Source of the DNA: Sideroxydans sp. | GTDB lineage: Bacteria; Pseudomonadota; Gammaproteobacteria; Burkholderiales; Gallionellaceae | Direction: 5' to 3' | DNA: 64,000 bases | NCBI GenBank assembly: GCA_028710605.1 | Contig: JAQTTU010000009.1 | Location: 1-64,000, forward strand | Shown: piece by piece, positions 35,929 through 44,334 of the stretch | Layout: each line of letters starts with the position of its first letter | Numbering within the stretch: position 1 is the first letter of the stretch | The notes under the pieces: model-generated | Seen by the model: the letters and a program-made list of their open reading frames with translations, nothing else | What the model was told of the DNA's origin: nothing | The model's database searches: none | Made by a program: the position numbers and the translations under genes

Positions 35929-36552
35929 ATGAATCTGGACAAACTAATTATAGAATTTGACAAAGGTCTGCGCACCTTGTTCGCCAAAGCGCCGACCGCG
36001 CGCCCGTATCCCGATGCGGACATCGCCGATGCGGAAATGAGCGAGGCGGAGAAGAAACATGCGGCCGCGCTGATGCGCATCAACCATACCGGCGAGATTT
36101 GCGCGCAGGCTTTGTATCAGGGGCAGGCGCTGACCGCGAAAGACCCGCTGGTGGAAGCCAAGCTAAACCATGCGGCGTGGGAAGAGACCGAGCATCTGGC
36201 TTGGACTTCGCATCGCGTGTATGAACTGGGCGGGCGCTTGAGCCTGCTCAATCCGCTGTGGTACGGAGGTTCGCTGGCGCTGGGCGCATTGGCCGGGGTG
36301 TTGGGCGACAAATGGAATCTGGGCTTTCTGGCCGAGACCGAGCGTCAGGTCGGCGCTCACTTGCAACATCACCTCGATACCTTGCCGCCGCAGGATGCCA
36401 AGAGCCGCGCCGTGGCGCAGCAGATGTATGTGGATGAAGTGGGGCACGCCGACATGGCGGTGGAGCTGGGTGCGGCGGAGTTGCCGTTGCCGGTGAAGCT
36501 GGCGATGCGCGGGATGTCGAAGGTGATGACGAAGACGGTGTATTGGGTTTGA
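35929..36552 (+). CDS. coq7: 3-demethoxyubiquinol 3-hydroxylase Coq7
   Basis: A 207-residue di-iron enzyme for the penultimate step of ubiquinone synthesis. Iron ligands fall in [27 protein letters not shown] and [11 protein letters not shown] (the E, ExxH, E, ExxH pattern). Start at 35929 with GGGAG upstream at 35915-35919. Typical length of the bacterial short form. Followed by a long compound repeat. Confidence 0.94.
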   Translation: MNLDKLIIEFDKGLRTLFAKAPTARPYPDADIADAEMSEAEKKHAAALMRINHTGEICAQALYQGQALTAKDPLVEAKLNHAAWEETEHLAWTSHRVYELGGRLSLLNPLWYGGSLALGALAGVLGDKWNLGFLAETERQVGAHLQHHLDTLPPQDAKSRAVAQQMYVDEVGHADMAVELGAAELPLPVKLAMRGMSKVMTKTVYWV

Positions 36553-36557
36553 TGTGA

Positions 36558-36738
36558 ACCCCCTTCCCCCGCAGGCGGGGGAAGGGGCGGGGATGAGGGT
36601 TTGTGGGTATAAAACAGATTTTCGACGGAGTGACATCCCTCACCCCACCCCCTCTGATGAAACTACTAGCCATTCGACTAGGCCGCCAAAAAACGTCGGC
36701 CAAGTCGCTGGTTATCCCGCCTGCGGGAGAGGGGCTAT
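36558..36738. repeat. Compound G/C-rich inverted repeat with 79-base inner unit
   Basis: Starts CCCCTTCCCCCGCAGGCGGG and ends in CCCGCCTGCGGGAGAGGGG. A 79-base stretch, 36649-36727, recurs without a single change at 39412-39490. The inner unit contains the imperfect palindrome GACTAGGCCG / CGGCCAAGTC around CCAAAAAACGT. It fills the gap between coq7 and the OsmC gene, whose ends converge. Confidence 0.92.
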
Positions 36739-36741
36739 AAC

Positions 36742-37158
36742 TTATCCCTCCACAATCTCAAAATCATGCGTCATGTCTGCCGTCTTGCCCAGCATGATGG
36801 AGGCCGAGCAGTATTTTTCCGCAGAGAGTTTGATGGCGCGTTCGACTTGATCGGGCTTGAGATTTTTTCCGGTTACCACGAAGTGCATGTGGATGCCGGT
36901 AAACACTTTGGGGTCGGTATTGGCGCGATCCGATTGGATGTCCACCACGCAGTCGGTGATTTGCTGGCGACCTTTTTTCAGGATGGTCACCACGTCGTAG
37001 GCTGTACACGCGCCGGTGCCAATCAGCAGCATCTCCATCGGGCGCGGCCCCAGATTGCGTCCGCCGCCAGCGGGTGGGCCGTCCATCACTACCGCGTGCC
37101 CGCTCTCCGTCTCACCGACAAAAGAAACTTCTTCAACCCATTTGATGCGTGCTTTCAT
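36742..37158 (-). CDS. OsmC-like peroxiredoxin family protein
   Basis: A 138-residue OsmC/YhfA-type protein. The first catalytic Cys lies in GTGACTAYDVV at about residue 51 and the second in SAEKYCSASIML at about 117, matching the two-cysteine thiol peroxidase pattern. Probable role: detoxifying organic hydroperoxides or reactive sulfur species in the cytoplasm. Convergent with coq7. Confidence 0.9.
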   Translation of the reverse strand: MKARIKWVEEVSFVGETESGHAVVMDGPPAGGGRNLGPRPMEMLLIGTGACTAYDVVTILKKGRQQITDCVVDIQSDRANTDPKVFTGIHMHFVVTGKNLKPDQVERAIKLSAEKYCSASIMLGKTADMTHDFEIVEG

Positions 37159-37337
37159 GTGTCACCTCGTTATTGTAAACAGTCATTCCCGCACAGGGTT
37201 CAGACAATACAAACGAACCGTCGTGCAGCGAAAAAATAGCCGCGCATTTTCATTAAAACACCGGACTCACACCATCACCCGCAAGGGGTACGCTGTCGCC
37301 GTATCGACGATCACACGCGGCTTGCGAATCGCGGGCG

Positions 37338-38087
37338 CTACGATTTTACCCGATACCACAGCATGCCGATCAACTCGTGAAAATAGCGGCGGCTGTCGAG
37401 CAAAGCCTTGGCGTTGGGTATGAAAGCCAGCAAATCGGTGCGGTAGCGCGTGGTGTAAGCGGTGGGCGCGGCGACAACCTGCAAACCGGCCTTCTGGAAA
37501 GCCTGCACCGAACGCGAAATATGCCAGGCATGGGTGACCAGATAGATGTGCCCGATTCCCGCCTTGTCGAGTATCTGCCGGCTCAGGCGCGCGTTCTCCT
37601 GCGTGTCGTCCGACCCGCTTTCTGCCCATCGCACAGGCACGTGGAATTCCTGTTCCAGCACTTGTTTCATTTGCGCCGCTTCGGACAAATTGTTGCCCAG
37701 CGGTTTGCCGCCCGTGACCAGAATCGGTTTGCCGGTTTCACGGTACAGCTTTGACGCGTAGCGCAGCCGCTCCAGCGTTTCCATGCTGACCGTATCGCCG
37801 CCGTATTCCGGTGCGTGAAAATACGTGCCGCCGCCCAACACCACGATGGCATCCGCCTGCGAATATTTTGTGTCAATGACCTGCGGCTCGCCCTCCAGAC
37901 TATGTAGCAAAGCCTCGGCGAAATAGGGCGTTGAAAGCAGCCACAACAATACGAATGAAGTGGCGAGTAGAACGCGCGCAATCAGCGGACGTTTTTTCCA
38001 CAACCACAAACCGAGTGCCGCGAGCAGCAACAGATTGAGCGGCGGCAACAGAAAAGCGCTGACGAAATTGGTGGTGAACCAGGACAT
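37338..38087 (-). CDS. YdcF/ElyC-like DUF218 membrane protein
   Basis: A 249-residue protein with two N-terminal membrane helices (about residues 7-28 and 36-56) and a periplasmic DUF218 domain: ADAIVVLGGGTYF, GKPILVTGGKPLG and SDDTQENARLS. ElyC-like proteins influence peptidoglycan precursor carrier metabolism. No partner gene is adjacent; the 180 bases downstream hold nothing recognisable. Confidence 0.9.
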   Translation of the reverse strand: MSWFTTNFVSAFLLPPLNLLLLAALGLWLWKKRPLIARVLLATSFVLLWLLSTPYFAEALLHSLEGEPQVIDTKYSQADAIVVLGGGTYFHAPEYGGDTVSMETLERLRYASKLYRETGKPILVTGGKPLGNNLSEAAQMKQVLEQEFHVPVRWAESGSDDTQENARLSRQILDKAGIGHIYLVTHAWHISRSVQAFQKAGLQVVAAPTAYTTRYRTDLLAFIPNAKALLDSRRYFHELIGMLWYRVKS

Positions 38088-38144
38088 GGTTTGAATCCAT
38101 AAATAGATTGTGCGGCATTATCCCGGATTATTTGCGGGAGATGA

Positions 38145-38255
38145 GCATGCTCCTTCCCCCTTGCAGGGGGAAGGTTGGGATGGGGGTAGAGTGGCAGGAT
38201 ACTAGCGTTTTTACCCCCTCCCCAGCCCTCCCCCTGCAAGGGGGAGGGGGGTGTG
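38145..38255. repeat. Compound G/C-rich inverted repeat
   Basis: CTCCTTCCCCCTTGCAGGGG at the left and CCCCTGCAAGGGGGAGGGGG at the right, each itself palindromic. It lies between the divergent starts of the DUF218 gene and the phospholipase-like gene. Confidence 0.88.
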
Positions 38256-38358
38256 TGCTGATGGATTGTTGTCAAAGGTGGCAAAGCGGTCGGGACTGTC
38301 ACAATAAAATCATCCGCGTGTCATTAAAGCGTTGCAGGTTGCGCAGACACTGCGCGTC

Positions 38359-39321
38359 ATGAAGAAGCTGGGCAACCCAAAATCAAATCCCTCCCAGCCT
38401 CCCCTTATCAGGGGAGGAGCCGACTCTGCTCTCCCCCTGATAAGGGGGAGTTGGAGGGGGTTTGGGTTTAATGCACTTTCCATATTCAAACATTGGCGCT
38501 GGCTGATCCCACTGTTGCTGTGGAGCGCGGATGCACATGCGTGGGGGCTTTACACCCACGTCTATTTTGCGCAGATGCTGCTGTGGGCAGTGCCGCTCAC
38601 CGATACGCGCTATCGCCGCGCCATCAAGCATTTTCCGAAGCTGGTGCTGGCGGGCGCATGCCTGCCCGATCTCGCGTTGTGGAGCGAACGCAAATGGGGC
38701 GAAGCGTTTTCCACTACACACCAATGGCAACGCGCGCGCAAGCTGCTGGACGACGCGCAGAGCGACGAGGAATACGCCATCTCGCTCGGATTCGTCAGCC
38801 ACTTACTGGTCGATGTGATCGCGCACCACCACTTTGTTCCTGCGCACGAAAAGCTGTGGGGCGACATGCCGGTGCTGACGCATGCGGCCTGCGAGTGGGC
38901 GATGGACATGCATGTGCGCGCGCAATTGTTCGTCGAACCACGCGAATTGATGGAAAGCCACCGTGAAGAACTGGCGCAATATGTGGCACAACATTTCAAT
39001 TGTCCGAAAGCATTGGCGATGCGCGGTGTGGCTATGCTGTCGGGTGCAGAGAATTTATTGCGCGGCAGCCGTTTGTCGCACCTGTGCTACCACGGCGCAA
39101 AATTTCTCGATGCCGGGATGCAGCGCCGCTTCAATTATTACCTGAGCGAAACCGGCGCGAGATTGACGCACATCGACCGGATATTGTTGGGCGAAGAGCC
39201 GGTGTGGGATGCCGATCCGCACGCCGACGATCCGGCTTTGCGCCAGCGCATCAACCTCATCGCGCCGCTGCAATTGCGCTGCCGCATACCGTTGCCGCTG
39301 GATGTGTTTAGCGCGAGTTAA
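38359..39321 (+). CDS. Zinc-dependent phospholipase C-like protein
   Basis: A 320-residue exported protein of the Zn-dependent phospholipase C/S1-P1 fold. The mature start WGLYTHVYFAQML resembles the W-x-x-H zinc ligand start; further ligands are likely in LAGACLPDL, GFVSHLLVDVIAHHH and the H-E-x4-D-like VLTHAACEWAMD. Substrate is probably a phospholipid, but unproven. Residues about 9-35 (SQPPLIRGGADSALPLIRGS region) are encoded by a repeat at 38389-38466 between the start and the hydrophobic signal core WLIPLLLWSADAHA. No ATG follows the repeat before the core, so translation must pass through it. Confidence 0.8.
   Translation: MKKLGNPKSNPSQPPLIRGGADSALPLIRGSWRGFGFNALSIFKHWRWLIPLLLWSADAHAWGLYTHVYFAQMLLWAVPLTDTRYRRAIKHFPKLVLAGACLPDLALWSERKWGEAFSTTHQWQRARKLLDDAQSDEEYAISLGFVSHLLVDVIAHHHFVPAHEKLWGDMPVLTHAACEWAMDMHVRAQLFVEPRELMESHREELAQYVAQHFNCPKALAMRGVAMLSGAENLLRGSRLSHLCYHGAKFLDAGMQRRFNYYLSETGARLTHIDRILLGEEPVWDADPHADDPALRQRINLIAPLQLRCRIPLPLDVFSAS
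38389..38466. repeat. Inverted repeat encoding the N-terminus of the phospholipase-like protein
   Basis: CCTCCCAGCCTCCCCTTATC, AGGGGAGGAGCC, then TCCCCCTGATAAGGGGGAG and TTGGAGGGGG. It is related to the repeat at 41454-41556. It is read through in frame, giving two PLIRG peptides. Confidence 0.85.
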
Positions 39322-39501
39322 CTCCCTTCCCCCGCAGGCGGGGGAAGGGCTGGGGATGAGGGTTTGTGATGAATAATCAATTCTGTGATGGAGCAGCAAC
39401 CCTCACCCCAACCCCTCTGATGAAACTACTAGCCATTCGACTAGGCCGCCAAAAAACGTCGGCCAAGTCGCTGGTTATCCCGCCTGCGGGCGAGGGGCTT
39501 T
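39322..39501. repeat. Compound G/C-rich inverted repeat, second copy with the 79-base unit
   Basis: Same architecture as 36558-36738, with the identical inner unit at 39412-39490. It separates the converging ends of the phospholipase-like and PAP2 genes and reaches the PAP2 stop. Confidence 0.92.
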
Positions 39502-40021
39502 AAAAGCCCAGCGAAACCACCGCAATCACCGCCCCCAACCCCGCCCCCGCCAGCACGTCGCTGGGATAGTGCAAACCGAGTATCGGGCGCGACAGCGCGA
39601 CCAGAAACGCGAACGGCGCGACCAACCAAAACAGCGCAGGAAAGTAAGCTACGGCGATGATGCTGAACGAAACGGCATGCAGCGTGTGGCCGGAAGGAAA
39701 ACTGAATTGGTCCAGCACTCTGCCCGCGCAGATGATGTCCGGGTAAACGTTGAACGGGCGCGGGCGCAGGGTTTTGCCTTTGATGAATTTGTAGATCAAT
39801 GTGCCGACCAAACCTGCGGCCAGCATGTGCAACACGGCGTGCATCGCCGCGCTCTGATACTGCAACAACAGCGCCGCCATCAGCGCATACCAGAACGCGC
39901 CGTCGCCCAAACGGCTGACGACGCGGAACACGTTGCGCACGGTGAAGTTGCGGCTGCGCCGGTTGCAGAACGCGCACAGCTCCGCGTCCCAACGGCTAAT
40001 TTGTTGCAGTTGCAAGTTCAT
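39500..40021 (-). CDS. PAP2-family lipid phosphatase
   Basis: A 173-residue membrane phosphatase with about five helices. The three PAP2 motifs are present: KGKTLRPRPF, FPSGHTLHA and SRPILGLHYPSDVLAG. Likely substrates are phosphatidic acid, undecaprenyl pyrophosphate or related lipid phosphates. It is followed by a glycosyltransferase gene upstream on the same strand, suggesting a shared lipid pathway. Confidence 0.9.
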   Translation of the reverse strand: MNLQLQQISRWDAELCAFCNRRSRNFTVRNVFRVVSRLGDGAFWYALMAALLLQYQSAAMHAVLHMLAAGLVGTLIYKFIKGKTLRPRPFNVYPDIICAGRVLDQFSFPSGHTLHAVSFSIIAVAYFPALFWLVAPFAFLVALSRPILGLHYPSDVLAGAGLGAVIAVVSLGF

Positions 40022-40064
40022 ATTGTTCTCCTTGTCCGTGCAGTCGGTTGCGCTTCACTGTTTT

Positions 40065-40182
40065 GCTCCCTTCCCCCGCAGGCGGGGGAAGGGCTGGGGA
40101 TGAGGGCCTGTGCAAGCCGGATAGTTTTCTGCAACTCGGCGACCCTCACCCTAACCCTCTCCCGCCTGCGGGAGAGGGAACT
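40065..40182. repeat. Compound G/C-rich inverted repeat overlapping the glycosyltransferase 3' end
   Basis: CTTCCCCCGCAGGCGGGGGA at the left, CCCTAACCCTCTCCCGCC and GCGGGAGAGGG at the right. The right part is the last coding stretch of the glycosyltransferase, giving its PSPAGGRGLG tail. Confidence 0.88.
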
Positions 40183-41375
40183 GTGAAGCTGGGGGGCGTA
40201 TCAGGTCGCCGTGTGCGAGCAGTTTCCAGCAACACCGCTTCCATCTGCCCCATGATGTGTTCCCACGTCAGCGTTGCCACTGTCTGCCGTGCGGCGAGGC
40301 GCATGCGCTGTACGCGGTTCATATCCGAGATCAGCCCTTTGGCTTGCGTGATGAACGCATCGGTGTCGGCGAACGGTGCGAGCACGCCGTTCACGTCGTG
40401 GCGGATGTGCTGTTGCGCGGCGGCGTAGTCGTAGGCCAGCGTGGCCAGGCCGCTGGCCATCGCTTCCACCGTCACGTTGCCGTAAGTTTCGGTGAGGCTG
40501 GGGTACAGAAAAATATCGCCGGAAGCGTAGTGCTGCGCCAGCGCTTCGCCGGTTTGCATGCCGGCGAAGATCACTTGCGGATGTTGTTTTTCCATTTGGG
40601 CGCGCGCCGGTCCGTCGCCGACGATCACCAGTCGCGCCAGCGGATTGATGCCGCGCATTTGCTCGAATGCCTGAATCACCACGTGCAGATTTTTCTCCGG
40701 CGCGATGCGGCTCACCAGCATCACCACCGGCGTGTAATCCTTTGCGCCCCACGCAGCGCGCAACTCGTCGCTGCGTTTGGCCGGATGAAACAACTCGGTA
40801 TCCACGCCGCGCGAAACCACCAGCACATTCCGGTAGCCCTCGAACTCCAGTTGCTGTTGTAGCGACGCGGTGGGCACCATGGTGCAGGCCGCTTTGTTGT
40901 GGAAGTGACGCAGGTAAGCGGCGATGGGTTTCTTCAACAAGCCGATGCCGTAGTGCGCGGTGTAGCTGTGGAAGTTGGTGTGGAAATCCGTGCTCACCGG
41001 AATGTTCAATTTGTGCGCCGCCGACAGCGCCGACCAGCCCAGCGGCCCTTCGGTGGCGATGTGCACCACATCCGGCCGCTCGTGTTTCCACAAGCGCAGC
41101 AGCAGCCCTTTGGCGGGCATACCGGATTTCAGTTCGGGATAACCGGGGATGGGCATGCCGGACACCAGCGTCTCGCGGTAAGTGTCCAGCTCCGCCGCCA
41201 CGTCGTCCCTGAATTGGCGCGGGCGGATCAAGTGGATGCGGTGCTGGCGCTGGCGCAAGCCGTGCACCATGCGCCCAATGGTGATGGCCACGCCGTTCAC
41301 CTCGGGCAAGTAGGTTTCAGTGACCAGCGCGATGTTCAGCGGGCGCGAGCTTGGGGTGGGGTTTGGTGTGTTCAT
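40146..41375 (-). CDS. Family 4 glycosyltransferase
   Basis: A 409-residue GT4 enzyme. N-terminal VTETYLPEVNGVAITIGRMV is the acceptor-side Rossmann motif; the C-terminal donor site includes SRIAPEKNLHVVIQAF and the E-x7-E region SLTETYGNVTVEAMASG. Closest in style to glycolipid-forming or mannosyl transferases that act on diacylglycerol or phosphatidylinositol-like acceptors. Start MNTPNP at 41375; the frame runs upstream to 41462. The last residues, PSPAGGRGLG, come from the repeat at 40065-40182 and are not expected in the family. Neighbours (PAP2, DgkA) fit a glycolipid role. Confidence 0.9.
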   Translation of the reverse strand: MNTPNPTPSSRPLNIALVTETYLPEVNGVAITIGRMVHGLRQRQHRIHLIRPRQFRDDVAAELDTYRETLVSGMPIPGYPELKSGMPAKGLLLRLWKHERPDVVHIATEGPLGWSALSAAHKLNIPVSTDFHTNFHSYTAHYGIGLLKKPIAAYLRHFHNKAACTMVPTASLQQQLEFEGYRNVLVVSRGVDTELFHPAKRSDELRAAWGAKDYTPVVMLVSRIAPEKNLHVVIQAFEQMRGINPLARLVIVGDGPARAQMEKQHPQVIFAGMQTGEALAQHYASGDIFLYPSLTETYGNVTVEAMASGLATLAYDYAAAQQHIRHDVNGVLAPFADTDAFITQAKGLISDMNRVQRMRLAARQTVATLTWEHIMGQMEAVLLETARTRRPDTPPSFTVPSPAGGRGLG

Positions 41376-41453
41376 GCCGCGCATCGTGAAGCGCGCGCAT
41401 GAATGTTTGATTACGGATTTTTGAAGAGTTGGTGAAAAGGCTTTGTTCCAATC

Positions 41454-41556
41454 CAACCCCAACCCCTCCCGGCCTCCCCTTGTCAGGGGAGGAGCCGATT
41501 CGTAGATCGTTTGCCGCTTTGCTCCTCCCCTGATAAGGGGAGGTTGGGAGGGGTTA
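41454..41556. repeat. Compound inverted repeat upstream of the glycosyltransferase
   Basis: CCAACCCCTCCCGGCCTCCC, TTGTCAGGGGAGGAGCC, then CTCCTCCCCTGATAAGGGGA and GGTTGGGAGGGG. Same family as 38389-38466. Confidence 0.87.
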
Positions 41557-41565
41557 ATGCTTTGT

Positions 41566-41635
41566 AGATGCCCTATCCACGGTCATCTACATCAAGTGAA
41601 TCATGTAGAACGCCTATTGACGGGCATCTTCACGC
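41566..41635. repeat. GTAGATGCCC...GGGCATCTTCACG repeat, copy 2
   Basis: Contains the unit also seen at 18123-18156 (here from 41602) plus GTAGATGCCCTATCCACGG, which is echoed at 59257. Its last bases provide the dgkA stop codon on the minus strand. Confidence 0.75.
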
Positions 41636-41998
41636 GGTTAGCACCAAGCCCCACATCACGATCACGTTGATGAGGCTGACCAGCACCGCCGAACTGCCGA
41701 TGTCTTTGGCACGTTTGGCGAGGTCGTGATTTTCCAGCGAGATGCGATCGACGGTGGCTTCGATGGCGGAGTTGATGAGCTCGACGATGATGACCAGCAG
41801 CACGCTGCCTATCATCAGCGCCTTGCCCAGCAACGTGACGGGCAGCCAGCAAGCCAGCGGAATCAGAATGGCGGCGAGCCACGCTTCCTGGCGGAATGCG
41901 TCCTCGTGTTTGTAGGCGGCGCGGAATCCGGCCATGGAATAACCGAAGGCGTTCCACAATCTGACCAAACCGGTTTTGCCTTTATGGGGACTTTGCAT
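41630..41998 (-). CDS. dgkA: Diacylglycerol kinase
   Basis: A 122-residue membrane kinase with three helices that recycles diacylglycerol to phosphatidic acid. Conserved AFGYSMAGFRAAYKHEDAFRQE at the N-terminus, VELINSAIEATVDRIS with the catalytic Glu, and HDLAKRAKDIGSSAV. The start MQSPHKGK at 41998 suits the family; the frame is open to 42040. The stop codon lies in a dispersed repeat. Confidence 0.93.
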   Translation of the reverse strand: MQSPHKGKTGLVRLWNAFGYSMAGFRAAYKHEDAFRQEAWLAAILIPLACWLPVTLLGKALMIGSVLLVIIVELINSAIEATVDRISLENHDLAKRAKDIGSSAVLVSLINVIVMWGLVLTA

Positions 41999-42137
41999 GC
42001 TGTTGTTCCTGACGAAGTGCAAAAAAAGAACGCGCATCATAATGCATGCGCGCGAAGAGAGGAGAACGAGAAACTGGGGTGAATATCCAAAAGATTAGCT
42101 GATTAGCCACGAAGTCAGCAGGCAGCAAAGCGTCTTG

Positions 42138-42254
42138 CTCCCTTCTCCCGCAGGCGGGAGAAGGGCTGGGGATGAGGGGTTGTGCGACGCAACAAAATTG
42201 GCGATTGCTCAAAGACCCTCACCCTAACCCTCTCCCGCCAGCGGGAGAGGGAAT
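42138..42254. repeat. Compound G/C-rich inverted repeat downstream of olsB
   Basis: CCCTTCTCCCGCAGGCGGGA at the left and CCCTAACCCTCTCCCGCC then AGCGGGAGAGGG at the right. It ends 15 bases from the olsB stop. Confidence 0.88.
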
Positions 42255-42268
42255 GTCGGTTTTCCAAA

Positions 42269-43033
42269 TTACGACTGCGCCGCCTGCTTCATGAAATGTT
42301 TGGTATACCGCGCGTTCATGCGCGCCACCGGCATCAAAATAAACACATCGGCGCAATTGAAATCGGGGTCCCACGCCGGTTCGCCCGCGATATATGCGCC
42401 CAAGCGTAGATAGCCTTTGATCAGCGGCGGGATGATGACATCCAGATTTTGGTTCAGCGCTTCCAGCGGCAAGCGGCAATGCGGGAACACCGTGTATTCG
42501 GCGGGTGCGGCGTGCAGCTTGCGGATTTTGTTATACACGCTGGCGGCATAGTGGCCGCCGTCGCCCATGCTGATGCTGGCGCAACCGATCAGGTATTCGT
42601 GGTTGTGTTTGCCCACGTAATCCGCCAGCCCGCTCCACAGTTGGGTGATGGTCGCGCCGTCGCGGTAGTCGGGATGCACGCAGGAGCGACCCACTTCCAC
42701 CATGCGCTCGCGCAGATGCAGCAGACGCGAAATATCGAATTCGGTTTCTGAATAATAGCCTCCGGCATTGCGCGCTTGCTCGGGCGGCAGGATGCGGTAG
42801 GTGCCGACCACTTTGTCGTTGCCGTGATCGCGCACCAGCAAGTGATCGCAAAATTTATCGAAGCGGTCGATGTCCAGACCCAGCTCGGCGCTGGGCAGTT
42901 TCGCGCCCATCTCTTCGCCGAAAACCTTGAAGCGGATGCGCTGCGCCTCGGCCACTTCGGCCACGTTGCGTGCCAGATTAAACGACAGCCTGCGCTGCGT
43001 TGGGTGCGATTGTTGCTGGATCAGATCTAACAT
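42269..43033 (-). CDS. olsB: Ornithine N-alpha-acyltransferase OlsB-like
   Basis: A 254-residue GNAT-fold acyltransferase (hemolysin-like subgroup). Landmarks: AEAQRIRFKVFGEEMGA, DIDRFDKFCDHLLVRD, VVGTYRILPP, VEVGRSCVHPDYRDG and LMPVARMNARYTKHF. OlsB forms lyso-ornithine lipid from 3-hydroxyacyl-ACP and ornithine. It lies downstream of an OlsA-like gene, which supports this reading; related PEP-CTERM-associated acyltransferases are an alternative. Confidence 0.85.
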   Translation of the reverse strand: MLDLIQQQSHPTQRRLSFNLARNVAEVAEAQRIRFKVFGEEMGAKLPSAELGLDIDRFDKFCDHLLVRDHGNDKVVGTYRILPPEQARNAGGYYSETEFDISRLLHLRERMVEVGRSCVHPDYRDGATITQLWSGLADYVGKHNHEYLIGCASISMGDGGHYAASVYNKIRKLHAAPAEYTVFPHCRLPLEALNQNLDVIIPPLIKGYLRLGAYIAGEPAWDPDFNCADVFILMPVARMNARYTKHFMKQAAQS

Positions 43034-43120
43034 CGTTGTGCTCCTCTAGTGTTGATGGGAGCAGAATACTTTTCGAATATTGCGCGGGGGTTAAGGCAAT
43101 ATGAAAGTTCGGTGAAGCTG

Positions 43121-43290
43121 AAAACCATTTGCCACAGAGAACACAGAGGGCACAGAGAAAGTGAGGAAAACAGATGGAACATCGGGTGAAATTGGAATTC
43201 GTCAGTAGGTGTGAATCACACTCTGTTTGGGACTGCGGAAAGAAGATCACGCACTTCGTTCTCTGTGAACTCTGTGTTCTCTGTGGCTAA
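43121..43290. repeat. CACAGAG inverted repeat spanning the olsA 3' end
   Basis: Left arm AAAACCATTTGCCACAGAGA from 43121; right arm CTCTGTGAACTCTGTGTTCT ending GTGGCTAAAG at 43290; the core is about 95 bases. The right arm is read on the minus strand as the C-terminus of olsA (TLATENTEFTEN). Confidence 0.9.
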
Positions 43291-44034
43291 AGTCTTTGTT
43301 TTGTTTATGGCATGCAATGCGCCGCCGATTTGCGCCTGAGCGAGCTTGGTCAGGCTGCGCCTGTCTGTCGCGCCGGCCTCCAGCGGTGCGGTGGCGACAA
43401 GGCGCACATGCAGTTGCGGCGTACACAAAATATTCCAAAGCGATTCGCCGAAACTCATTTCGCCGATATACGCGGCGGCGCTGCTGTGCGCGCCGTGCGC
43501 ATCTTGATAGCGGATGGCGATGGGATGGATGAGTGCATCGGCATCAATCGCGGGTTGCAACAATGAAGAATGAAAATGCGCGAGATGTTTGCCGTCTGTC
43601 GTCGTGCCTTCGGGGAACACGGCAAGACATTCGCCGCGCTGCAACAGCTCGACCATCTGCATATTGATGCGCGCTGCCGAGCGCGCCTTGCCGCGTTCGA
43701 TAAACAAAGTTTGCGCGCGCGCGCACAACCAGCCGATCAGCGGCCAGCGCTGCACTTCGGACTTGGCCACGAAGCGCATCGGTACCACCGAGTTCAACAC
43801 GAACACATCCAGCCACGAGATGTGGTTGGTGACGATCAGTCCGCGCCGCACATCGTGGTAGTTGATGGCGATGCGCACGTTGAAAATATCCAGCAACCCG
43901 CGCGACCAGTTTTGCAGGATGCGACGGCGCACGGACAAACTGAACCACGGAAAAGCCAGCGAGATGGTTAAGCCGTAGGCGAGATGCAGCGCGAAGCGGG
44001 TGGCGCGGAAGAGAGCGATTGGATGTCGAGTCAT
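43216..44034 (-). CDS. olsA: 1-acyl-sn-glycerol-3-phosphate acyltransferase family, OlsA-like
   Basis: A 272-residue PlsC-family enzyme. N-terminal hydrophobic segment, catalytic NHISWLDVF (NHx4D) at about residues 70-78, and substrate motif VFPEGTTTDGKHL. With OlsB next to it, it probably adds the second acyl chain to make ornithine lipid; a phosphatidic acid role is possible. The last 25 or so residues (KTLATENTEFTENEVRD and on) come from a CACAGAG repeat arm and core and are unlikely to be native. It precedes olsB in the same transcript, with the repeat between. Confidence 0.87.
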   Translation of the reverse strand: MTRHPIALFRATRFALHLAYGLTISLAFPWFSLSVRRRILQNWSRGLLDIFNVRIAINYHDVRRGLIVTNHISWLDVFVLNSVVPMRFVAKSEVQRWPLIGWLCARAQTLFIERGKARSAARINMQMVELLQRGECLAVFPEGTTTDGKHLAHFHSSLLQPAIDADALIHPIAIRYQDAHGAHSSAAAYIGEMSFGESLWNILCTPQLHVRLVATAPLEAGATDRRSLTKLAQAQIGGALHAINKTKTLATENTEFTENEVRDLLSAVPNRV

Positions 44035-44058
44035 TTGATTTGGAGAGGTGTAGGTTCA

Positions 44059-44320
44059 GTTCCCTCTCCCGCAGGCGGGAGAGGGGTAGGGTGAGGGCTG
44101 TTGCGTAACCATAACTTGGGTTGACTCGTACAGACCCTCATCCCCGGCCCTTCTCCCGCCTGCGGGAGAAGGGAGCAGGTCAATCAGCCTACTTCACCGA
44201 GAACACCGAAAACGTGCAGAAATATTCCAGCGTTCTGCAAAAGCCTTGAGTAAAAAGCAATGCGCGAATGCTGACAAATGAATTCTCTGTGATCTCTGTG
44301 TTCTCTGTGGCAAAAGGTTT
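44059..44320. repeat. Repeat-filled gap between olsA and the EAL pseudogene
   Basis: A 300-base gap with no gene. At 44059-44178 lies a compound inverted repeat (TCCCTCTCCCGCAGGCGGGA to CCTGCGGGAGAAGGGAGC). At 44282-44320 lies a lone CACAGAG-family right arm (TTCTCTGTGATCTCTGTGTT, then CTCTGTGGCAAAAGGTTT) with only a faint left partner near 44194. Confidence 0.82.
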
Positions 44321-44334
44321 CATTTTTTTCTCCT

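Noticed and set aside
36649-36727. An integron attC site in the AAACGTCGGCC-containing 79-base unit
   Set aside because: The core GTTRRRY sites and the paired R/L boxes of attC are not present, and no integrase gene or cassette array is visible.
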